NCBI GenBank assembly: GCA_002314455.1
Contig: DCFZ01000011.1
Span: 1 to 11,752 of the forward strand
DNA: 11,752 bases
From: Lentisphaeria bacterium UBA1791
Lineage (GTDB): Bacteria; Verrucomicrobiota; Lentisphaeria; Victivallales; Victivallaceae
Reading direction: 5' to 3'
The position numbers and the translations under genes are program-made. Shown here piece by piece: positions 5,830 through 11,752 of the stretch. The notes under the pieces are model-generated. The model ran no database searches. It was given only the letters and a program-made list of their open reading frames with translations, and had not been told where the DNA came from. Numbering within the stretch: position 1 is the first letter of the stretch; the number at the start of each line of letters is the position of its first letter.

Positions 5830-6632
5830 GCGGCACCTTGCAACTTATCCGGTCGCAAAGACCGCTCGTTCACGCGATCAGCAACTTTGTCACCGCCAAT
5901 TTCTGCGCGGACATCCTTCTCGCCGCCGGCGCGTCGCCGATGATGACCGACGATGCGCGCGAAGCCGCCGAAGCGACGCAACTTGCCGACGCGCTCTACC
6001 TCAACATCGGGACGCTCAACGACAACAGCATCCGCTCGATGCTCCTTGCCGGAAGCGCGGCAAAGGAAAAACAGATCAAGATCGTTTTCGACCCGGTCGG
6101 CGCCGGGGCGACGCAACTGCGCACGAAAAGCGCGCAAAAGATTTTGGCGGAACTTCAGCCGGAAGTCGTCAAGGGCAATCTTTCCGAAATGCTCCACCTT
6201 TCCGGCATAAAAAATGTCATCAACCGCGGCGTCGATGCGGGAAGCGTGTCGTTGAAAGACGACATCATCGCGGAAACGTTAAAAGCGTTTGCCAAGACCC
6301 ACCACTGCATCGCCATCGCAACGGGCAGGCGCGATTTTGTGACCGACGGGGAAAAAGTCGCCGTCGTCCACAACGGGACTCCGATGCTCGAGTGCGTCAC
6401 CGGCACCGGCTGTGCGCTCGGCGCACTCTGCGCCGCCGCGGCGGCAACCGGGAAGGAACTGTTTTGCTTGCAACTTGACGCCGTATTGACGATGGCGATC
6501 GCAGGCGAGATCGCGATCACCAAAATTTCGCACAACGATTGCGGCACCTTTAAAACTTATTTACTCGACGCCATCGGCAATCTGACCGACGACGACTTGA
6601 ACCATAGGGGAAAATATGAGTTCCTTGCGTAA
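5826..6632 (+). CDS. thiM: hydroxyethylthiazole kinase
   Basis: ThiM phosphorylates 4-methyl-5-(2-hydroxyethyl)thiazole with ATP to give the thiazole phosphate used by ThiE, a salvage step in thiamine synthesis. The protein has 268 residues, normal length. Visible motifs are the N-terminal substrate segment VHAISNFVTANFCADILLAAGASPMM (15-40), DPVGAGAT (89-96), GNLSE (117-121), the ATGRRDFVTDG strand-turn (165-175), and the anion hole GTGCALGA (193-200), where C196 is the conserved active-site Cys. The ATG overlaps the smpB stop (ATGA). The last 17 bp overlap thiE. No TPP riboswitch is present upstream, since smpB abuts it. ThiM belongs to the ribokinase fold but is clearly distinct from the PfkB-type kinase at 2419-3435. 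Confidence 0.96.
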   Translation: MSGTLQLIRSQRPLVHAISNFVTANFCADILLAAGASPMMTDDAREAAEATQLADALYLNIGTLNDNSIRSMLLAGSAAKEKQIKIVFDPVGAGATQLRTKSAQKILAELQPEVVKGNLSEMLHLSGIKNVINRGVDAGSVSLKDDIIAETLKAFAKTHHCIAIATGRRDFVTDGEKVAVVHNGTPMLECVTGTGCALGALCAAAAATGKELFCLQLDAVLTMAIAGEIAITKISHNDCGTFKTYLLDAIGNLTDDDLNHRGKYEFLA

Positions 6633-7266
6633 TGCATTGCGCCTTTACGCCGTCACCGACCGCGCGGCGATCGGCGAACGGGATTTTCTGACGGCGGTAC
6701 AGGATGCGCTCGACAGCGGGGTGACAATGCTCCAGTTGCGCGAAAAGCATCTTTCCGGCACCGAACTTTCACGCGAAGCCGAAGCGGTGCAAAAGCTCTG
6801 CCAGCGCCACCACGTGCCGCTGATTGTCAATGACGATCCGACAATTGCCGTCGACTGCGGCGCGGTCGGCGTCCACATCGGGCAATGCGACGGCGACACA
6901 AGTCAGATCCGCGCCTTTCTCGGCCCCGACAAAATCATGGGCGTTTCCGCGACGACCGTCGCCGAAGCCGTCGCCGCCGAAGCCGCGGGCGCGGACTACC
7001 TCGGCGTCGGCGCGATGTTTCCGACGGCGACCAAAAGCGACGCCAAGGTCGTAGCGCAAAGCGAACTGGATGAAATCATCGCCGCCGTCAAGATCCCCGT
7101 CGTCGTCATCGGCGGGATCAACGCGGGCAATCTTTCCGTTTTTTCCAACCGCCATATCGCGGGTGCGGCGATCGTTTCGGCGATCTTCGGCGCGACAGAC
7201 ATCAAGCGCGCCACGCGCGAACTTGACGCGCTGACGAAAACCGTTTTTGCGGAGTGCAAAAAATGA
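6616..7266 (+). CDS. thiE: thiamine phosphate synthase
   Basis: ThiE joins HMP-pyrophosphate to thiazole phosphate, forming thiamine phosphate and pyrophosphate. The 216-residue TIM barrel shows QLREK (40-44), VNDD (71-74), GVHIGQCD (85-92; Ile replaces the commoner Leu), GVGAMFPTATKSDA (130-143), IGGI (165-168) and the phosphate-binding GAAIVSAIF (183-191). The start ATG lies inside the end of thiM (17-bp overlap in another frame). AGGGG (6606-6610) with 5 nt spacing supports this start. The stop overlaps the mnmG ATG as ATGA. Together with ThiM it covers only the thiazole side of salvage; an HMP(-P) kinase (ThiD) must be encoded elsewhere for the route to work. Confidence 0.96.
   Translation: MSSLRNALRLYAVTDRAAIGERDFLTAVQDALDSGVTMLQLREKHLSGTELSREAEAVQKLCQRHHVPLIVNDDPTIAVDCGAVGVHIGQCDGDTSQIRAFLGPDKIMGVSATTVAEAVAAEAAGADYLGVGAMFPTATKSDAKVVAQSELDEIIAAVKIPVVVIGGINAGNLSVFSNRHIAGAAIVSAIFGATDIKRATRELDALTKTVFAECKK
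7251..7254 (+). promoter_or_regulatory. Shine-Dalgarno GGAG deciding the mnmG start
   Basis: GGAG lies 8 nt before the ATG at 7263. An in-frame GTG at 7254 overlaps this GGAG and has no ribosome binding site of its own. The start at 7263 also places the FAD-binding strand at the usual distance from the N-terminus. Confidence 0.7.
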
Positions 7267-9131
7267 CGCCAGACGCCATTTTTGACGTGATCGTCGTCGG
7301 TGCGGGGCACGCGGGATGCGAAGCCGCTCACGCCGCCGCGCGAATGGGGGCGAAAACGCTCCTCTTGACGCTTCACTGCGACCACATCGGGCAGATGAGC
7401 TGCAACCCCTGCATCGGCGGCATCGCCAAAGGTCAGGTGGTGCGCGAGATCGACGCGATGGGGGGCATTCAGGGGATCATCGCCGAAGCGGCGGCGATCC
7501 AGTTCAGGATGCTCAACCGCACCAAGGGGCCCGCCGTCCATTCACCCCGGGCGCAATGCGACAAGCAAGTCTATCAGCGCGCGATGAAAATGCTCCTCGA
7601 ATCGACGCCCAACCTTGTTGTGATGCAGGGCGAAGCGGTCGATTTCGATCTTGAAAACGGCAAAATCTGCGGCATCGTCACCCATTTGGGCGAACACTTT
7701 TTCTGCCGCTCCGTCGTGTTGACCACGGGTACGTTTCTCAACGGACTTTTGCACTACGGCTTGAACCACTATCCTGGCGGTCGCGCCGGGGATTTCCCCT
7801 CCAACGCGCTCTCGTTTGCCTTGAGCGACAAACTGCAGTTGCGTCTCGGGCGGCTGAAAACGGGCACGCCCCCCCGCCTCGTCGCCAAAAGCATCGACTT
7901 CAGCAAGATGGAGCTTCAACCCTCGGAAACGGGCGCGGAGCAATTTTCCTTTTGGGAAAAATCCGCGTTGCCGGATCTGCCGCAGGCGGCGCACCGCGAA
8001 CTCGTTTGTCACATGGTCTACACGACCGACGAAACTGCGGCGATCGTCCGCAGTCATCTCAACGAATCGCCGATGTACCGCGGCATCATCAAGGGCATCG
8101 GCACGCGCTACTGCCCCTCGTTTGAGGACAAAGTCGTGCGCTTTCCCCAACACCCGCGCCACCTGCTCTATCTCGAACCGGAAGGCGCGCAGTCGGGCGA
8201 ATACTACCTCAACGGGCTGTCGACCAGTTTGCCGATCGCCGTTCAAAAACAGATGGTCCATTCGATTCCCGGGCTGGAAAACGCCGAGATCATGCGCTAC
8301 GCCTACGCAATCGAATACGATTTCATCCATCCGGATCAACTCGAGCCGACGCTTCGCAACAAACGCTACGAAAACCTCTTTACCGCCGGGCAGATCAACG
8401 GCACCAGCGGCTACGAAGAAGCGGCGGGGCAAGGCGTGATCGCCGGAATGAACGCGGGGCGCTACGCCGCCGGCAAGCCCTTGCTCGCTCCCGGCCGCGA
8501 CACAAGTTACCTCGGCGTGATGATCGACGATCTCGCGACCAAGGAGATCGTCGAACCTTACCGGCTCTTTACCAGCCGCGCCGAATACCGCTTGTCGATT
8601 CGGCAGGACAACGCCGATCTGCGCTTGTCGCAATTCGCTTACGAAGCGGGCATTCTGCCCTATGAAAAGTACCGCGATTACGGCGAATTCAAAACCAAGT
8701 TCCAGCGGTTGAAAGAGATCGCGCAAACGCGCCACTACAACGGCAAAACGCTTTGGCTTCACCTCAAGGGAGTCGACGTTTCCGCCCCCGGCAACATCGC
8801 ATTGCCCTTCCCCGAAAACGAATTGCCGGAACTCGCGGGCCGCTTCCGCGACCGCCTCGCCAAACTCCTCGCGATCGAGGCGCACTACGACGGCTATCTG
8901 CAACGCGAGATCCAGCAGATCGAACGCATGAAAAAACTCGATCAGTTGGAGATCCCGCCGGATTTCGATTACGAAAAACTCGACGGGTTGAGCAATGAAT
9001 CCAGACAGAAACTCCTCAAGATTCGCCCGCTCACCGTCGCCCAAGCCGGGCGCATCGACGGCGTGACCCCGTCGGACACCGCACTTTTGCAAGTGGCGTT
9101 GCGCCGCAAAAACAAGGAGCAGCATCCGTGA
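7263..9131 (+). CDS. mnmG: MnmG (GidA), tRNA wobble-uridine modification enzyme
   Basis: MnmG, an FAD enzyme, works with the GTPase MnmE to place the (carboxymethyl)aminomethyl group on U34 of certain tRNAs, which keeps decoding in frame. The protein has 622 residues, close to the E. coli length. The dinucleotide-binding motif VVGAGHAG is at 11-18, followed by CNPCIGGIAKGQ with the conserved C47. GRLKTGTPPRL falls near 196-206. The segment FTSRAEYRLSIRQDNADLRL is near 434-453, and the C-terminal MnmE/tRNA-binding helical domain ends with RPLTVAQAGRIDGVTP. The ATG overlaps the thiE stop by 4 bp (ATGA); the stop overlaps the next gene by 4 bp (GTGA). MnmE is not in the window. Confidence 0.97.
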   Translation: MTPDAIFDVIVVGAGHAGCEAAHAAARMGAKTLLLTLHCDHIGQMSCNPCIGGIAKGQVVREIDAMGGIQGIIAEAAAIQFRMLNRTKGPAVHSPRAQCDKQVYQRAMKMLLESTPNLVVMQGEAVDFDLENGKICGIVTHLGEHFFCRSVVLTTGTFLNGLLHYGLNHYPGGRAGDFPSNALSFALSDKLQLRLGRLKTGTPPRLVAKSIDFSKMELQPSETGAEQFSFWEKSALPDLPQAAHRELVCHMVYTTDETAAIVRSHLNESPMYRGIIKGIGTRYCPSFEDKVVRFPQHPRHLLYLEPEGAQSGEYYLNGLSTSLPIAVQKQMVHSIPGLENAEIMRYAYAIEYDFIHPDQLEPTLRNKRYENLFTAGQINGTSGYEEAAGQGVIAGMNAGRYAAGKPLLAPGRDTSYLGVMIDDLATKEIVEPYRLFTSRAEYRLSIRQDNADLRLSQFAYEAGILPYEKYRDYGEFKTKFQRLKEIAQTRHYNGKTLWLHLKGVDVSAPGNIALPFPENELPELAGRFRDRLAKLLAIEAHYDGYLQREIQQIERMKKLDQLEIPPDFDYEKLDGLSNESRQKLLKIRPLTVAQAGRIDGVTPSDTALLQVALRRKNKEQHP

Positions 9132-10051
9132 TCCGCCGTCATACACCGCTCGGGAAACTGATCCGCAATCCGTGGGGCGTTGTTTCGCTCGCGGTGGTCG
9201 CGCTCTATTTGCTGGTCGCCGTCGGCATCGAAATCTACTCGGTGTCGTGCCAGTCGCGCGAGGAACGCCCCTTCTACGATCAGGCGACCGCAAAGCCTTT
9301 CATGGAACCGTGCGCACAGCACCTTTTCGGCACGGATTATCTCGGGCGCGACGTCTTTTCACGCGCGGTGGCGGGCACTTCGACCGCGATGAAAGTCGGT
9401 TTGATCTCGGGGGCGATCGCCGCCATACTGGGGGTCTTTTTCGGCACGATCGCCGGATATTTCGGCAAGTTCTGGGATGATCTCGTCGTCTGGCTGTACA
9501 GCGTTTTCGCCTCGATGCCGAGTCTGCTTTTCATCCTCGGCTTTGCGCTTTTGATCTCGCGCGGATTTCTGCCGCCGCCGATGATGAAGATTGTTCAAAA
9601 TATCTCGACGTTTCTTCACGTCGATCCCGGCATGCTCGCCGTCTATGTGGCGATCGGTCTGACGGGATGGGTGACGTTGAGCCGGGTCGTCCGCGCCGAG
9701 TGCATGAAATTGAAGAAAATGCCCTACGTCGAAGCGGCAAAGATCGCCGGCGTCGGCAATTTCACGATCATCTGGCGGCATATTCTGCCCAATTTGCGCC
9801 ATTTAGTCATCATTTTCTTTACGCTGACTTTCGCGGGCGCCGTAATGCTCGAAGTCATCGTCAGCTACCTCGGGCTTGGCGTGCAAAGCGCTCCCAGCTG
9901 GGGCGTGATGATCGCCGACGGGCAGGAAAAATTATGGCGCGGCGTTTACTGGGAAATCGGCGGCGCGACGCTTTTCATGTTCATCCTCGTGCTGGCGCTC
10001 AACCTCCTCGGCGACGCCTTGCGCGACGCATTCGACCCGCGAAAAAACTGA
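9128..10051 (+). CDS. DppC/OppC-type ABC transporter permease
   Basis: This is an inner-membrane permease of the type that forms a heterodimer with a DppB/OppB partner and imports peptides, nickel or other solutes. The protein has 307 residues. After a basic N-terminus there is a first membrane helix (about 18-36), then a periplasmic stretch ending in the family signature HLFGTDYLGRDVFSRA (65-80). Five further helices lie near 88-112, 118-143, 166-186, 224-248 and 280-297. The EAA loop that docks on the ATPase is at 202-222 (EAAKIAG through ILPN). Two Cys (C41 and C62) lie in the periplasmic stretch and could pair. The start is GTG, overlapping the mnmG stop (GTGA), with AAGGAG (9114-9119) 8 nt upstream. 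No DppB partner, ATPase or binding protein is adjacent, so the substrate cannot be stated. Confidence 0.9.
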   Translation: MIRRHTPLGKLIRNPWGVVSLAVVALYLLVAVGIEIYSVSCQSREERPFYDQATAKPFMEPCAQHLFGTDYLGRDVFSRAVAGTSTAMKVGLISGAIAAILGVFFGTIAGYFGKFWDDLVVWLYSVFASMPSLLFILGFALLISRGFLPPPMMKIVQNISTFLHVDPGMLAVYVAIGLTGWVTLSRVVRAECMKLKKMPYVEAAKIAGVGNFTIIWRHILPNLRHLVIIFFTLTFAGAVMLEVIVSYLGLGVQSAPSWGVMIADGQEKLWRGVYWEIGGATLFMFILVLALNLLGDALRDAFDPRKN

Positions 10052-10079
10052 TCTTCCCATTCCCCGACAAGCCGATTTG

Positions 10080-10100
10080 TCTCGCGGCGGCGCCGCGAGA
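10080..10100. other. strong inverted repeat after the permease gene
   Basis: TCTCGCGGC (10080-10088) pairs perfectly with GCCGCGAGA (10092-10100) across a 3-nt loop. It begins 28 nt after the permease stop. No T-run follows on the plus strand (tcaaaggaca comes next), so it is not a standard intrinsic terminator. It may protect the 3' end of the operon mRNA or help termination in another way. Confidence 0.55.
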
Positions 10101-10109
10101 TCAAAGGAC

Positions 10110-10157
10110 AAAAAAAGGGACTGTTGCTTGCCGATCAAGGTTTTGCAACAGCCCCTT
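10110..10157 (-). terminator. intrinsic terminator of the aconitase gene
   Basis: On the minus strand AAGGGGCTGTTGC (10157-10145) pairs with GCAACAGTCCCTT (10127-10115). All 13 positions pair, one as G-U, across a 17-nt loop. It is followed by a T-run (7 T over 10116-10110, the first two within the stem). It starts 19 nt after the aconitase stop codon. On the plus strand the G-U becomes an A-C mismatch and there is no T-run, so it is oriented for leftward transcription only. Confidence 0.85.
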
Positions 10158-10170
10158 CCCGGATCGGGAA
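10156..10170. other. small hairpin between aconitase stop and terminator
   Basis: TTCCCG (10156-10161) and CGGGAA (10165-10170) form a 6-bp stem with a 3-nt loop, just after the aconitase stop. It overlaps the base of the terminator stem by 2 bp. It may be a minor 3' UTR structure; no function is inferred. Confidence 0.35.
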
Positions 10171-10176
10171 AATCAC

Positions 10177-11752
10177 TTACTTGACGTTGAGTCTGCCGCC
10201 CGCGAAGATGATCGCAATGTCCTCACTGCTCAACGTATGGTGAAAGGTCAATTCCTTGGTCGAACCGTCCGCCTTGAGCAATTTGCCGGAAACGCCTTTT
10301 CCAACGGCGAGCTGTTCGCGGATGCGGTCGATCTCGATCGTATCGCCTTCCTCGATCGCATCGTACATGGCGACGTCGTCAAAGAGCAAGGGCACGATGC
10401 CGAAATTGACCAGATTCGCGCGGTGGATGCGCTCGATCGCCAGCGCGGCGACGACCTTGATGCCGAGGTACATCGGGCAGATCGCCGCGTGTTCGCGGCT
10501 GGAGCCCTGACCGTAGCTGTCGCGGCCGACAATCACGCCGTGGCGACCGGCGTCGCGCACGGCGGCGGCGCGTTCGGCGAAGCTCGGCTTGCCGGGCGTC
10601 GTAAAGCATTCAAAGACCACTTTGGAGTACGCCGGAATATTGCTCCGCAACTTGAGGTGCACGCCGGCGGGCATGATGTGGTCGGTCGTGATCTTGTCGC
10701 CGACTTTGATGACGACGGCGCCGTCGATCTTTTCCGGCAACGCGGCATTGCGCGGCGGTTCGCCGATGGTCGGTTTGCGAATGATCTGCACGCCGGATTT
10801 CGGCAACTGCAAAAGCGCGTCTTCGTTGATGAATTCCGCGGGCTCCTCAATCTCGGGCGCGGCAAAGTCGAGCGTGCGCGGATCGGTGAAGAAGCCGGTC
10901 AATGCGGTCGCAACTGCGGTTTCGGGGCTGACGAGGTAGGATTGATCGCCCTTGGTGCCGCTGCGTCCGGCGAAGTTGCGGTTAAAGGTACGCACCGTGA
11001 TCGTGTCGTTGGCGGGGCTTTGCCCCTGCCCGATGCAGGGACCGCAACCGACTTCGAGGATGCGCGCGCCGGCGGCAACAAGGTCGGCGAGCATCCCGTT
11101 GGAAGCGAGCATTTCCAGCACCGCCCGGCTGCCGGGAGCGATCGCGAGCGTCACGTCGGGACTGATGCGGCGGCCGTGCAATGCCTTGGCGACGATCGCG
11201 AGGTCGCGGTAGCCGCCGTTGGTGCAACTGCCGATCAAGACCTGATCGACTTTCTTGCCGGCGAGGTCGGCGACCTTGACGATGTTGTCGGGGCTCGACG
11301 GCGCGGCGGCAAGCGGCTGAAGCGTCGAAAGATCAATCTCGATGACGCGGTCGTACTCCGCATCGGCGTCGGCGGTCAGCGCGACGAAACCGGCTTCGCG
11401 GTGCTGTTGCTTGAGCCAGCGCAACGTCGTTTCATCCGACGGAAAAATACTCGTGGTCACGCCGAGTTCGGCGCCCATGTTGGTGATCGTCGCGCGCTGG
11501 GGCACGCCGAGCGAAGCGACGCCGTCGCCGAAGTATTCGACGATGCAACCGACGTTGCCCTTGGTAGAAAGGATCGAGAGCAGTTTCAGGATCACGTCTT
11601 TGGCGGCGCACCACGGTTGAAGCTTGCCCGTCAATTTCACGCCGATCACTTTGGGGTACGGAATATGGAACGGCTGCCCCGCCATCGCAAGCGCGACGTC
11701 GAGACCGCCCGCGCCGATCGCCATCATTCCGATGCCGCCGCCCGTCGGCGTG
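10177..11752 (-). CDS. aconitate hydratase, partial at the 5' end (cut by window edge)
   Basis: Aconitase interconverts citrate and isocitrate through cis-aconitate in the TCA cycle, using a 4Fe-4S cluster in the cytoplasm. The visible 524 codons run without a stop to the window edge and open with TPTGGGIGMMAIGAGG, an internal aconitase segment. The true start is therefore outside the window (the ATGs at 11727/11724 are internal) and roughly 120 residues should be missing. Cluster ligands are visible: Cys in GSCTNGG (near 11213-11233) and both Cys in CGPCIGQG (near 11025-11050). After a linker, the swivel domain has GDKITTDHIMPAG and the active-site loop YGQGSSREHAA (near 10483-10520). Overall pattern and the likely length of about 645 residues fit the single-chain type called 'Aquifex type' rather than the longer AcnA or AcnB. 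LeuC-type isomerases are unlikely because the swivel domain is fused. Confidence 0.92.
   Translation of the reverse strand, partial: TPTGGGIGMMAIGAGGLDVALAMAGQPFHIPYPKVIGVKLTGKLQPWCAAKDVILKLLSILSTKGNVGCIVEYFGDGVASLGVPQRATITNMGAELGVTTSIFPSDETTLRWLKQQHREAGFVALTADADAEYDRVIEIDLSTLQPLAAAPSSPDNIVKVADLAGKKVDQVLIGSCTNGGYRDLAIVAKALHGRRISPDVTLAIAPGSRAVLEMLASNGMLADLVAAGARILEVGCGPCIGQGQSPANDTITVRTFNRNFAGRSGTKGDQSYLVSPETAVATALTGFFTDPRTLDFAAPEIEEPAEFINEDALLQLPKSGVQIIRKPTIGEPPRNAALPEKIDGAVVIKVGDKITTDHIMPAGVHLKLRSNIPAYSKVVFECFTTPGKPSFAERAAAVRDAGRHGVIVGRDSYGQGSSREHAAICPMYLGIKVVAALAIERIHRANLVNFGIVPLLFDDVAMYDAIEEGDTIEIDRIREQLAVGKGVSGKLLKADGSTKELTFHHTLSSEDIAIIFAGGRLNVK

Noticed and set aside
7542..9293. A 583-codon open frame on the minus strand opposite mnmG
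   Set aside because: It is a shadow produced by GC-rich codon use. mnmG on the plus strand has all family motifs, and the antisense frame has low-complexity Arg/Ala/Val-rich text with no recognisable domain.
10177..11727. Aconitase starting at the ATG at 11727 as a complete 516-residue protein
   Set aside because: The open frame continues upstream to the window edge with conserved aconitase residues (TPTGGGIG), and the N-terminal part of domain 1 is missing, so this ATG is internal.

Overview
The window is compact, GC-rich bacterial chromosome with AT-rich promoter gaps. Every protein gene is either recognisable or assignable to a broad family, and nearly all are housekeeping. The gene set (bacterial MetRS, GrpE, DnaJ, SmpB, MnmG) marks it as bacterial. 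The single-chain aconitase resembles the group often called 'Aquifex type'. That, the base composition and the GC-rich dispersed-looking repeats would fit a Gram-negative such as a member of the Verrucomicrobiota/Lentisphaerota group. This placement is an impression only; nothing here proves it.

Layout. (a) 1-195: non-coding DNA rich in palindromes, with a 25-bp perfect direct repeat (1-25 and 168-192) and a 78-bp imperfect inverted-repeat element (115-192). (b) 196-272, minus: tRNA-Thr(TGT) with an encoded CCA end and its own promoter. (c) 345-2264, minus: metG, with a well-formed promoter. (d) 2365-3435, minus: a PfkB/ribokinase-family sugar kinase of unknown substrate, followed by an intrinsic terminator. 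(e) 3439-3596: a divergent promoter region. The rightward promoter is a near-consensus sigma70 type and carries a 16-bp palindrome over its start point. (f) 3597-10051, plus: seven genes, grpE-dnaJ-smpB-thiM-thiE-mnmG and a DppC/OppC-type permease, with gaps of 2 nt at most or overlaps of 4-17 nt, so very probably one operon. (g) 10052-10176: a convergent gap with the terminator of the leftward gene. (h) 10177-11752, minus: aconitate hydratase, cut at its 5' end by the window edge.

How the genes work together. GrpE and DnaJ are co-chaperones of DnaK, which is not here. SmpB works with tmRNA (also not here) to rescue stalled ribosomes. MetRS, tRNA-Thr and MnmG serve translation. ThiM and ThiE form a short thiamine salvage branch: thiazole alcohol to its phosphate, then coupling to HMP-PP. 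No TPP riboswitch lies next to them. The permease at the operon's end lacks its usual partner subunits.

I found no CRISPR array, prophage, insertion sequence, toxin-antitoxin pair or defence system, and I do not claim a new system. The items most worth a second look are the repeat element beside the tRNA, the palindrome in the grpE promoter, the odd operon content with an orphan permease, and the recurring -10 box TATATT.
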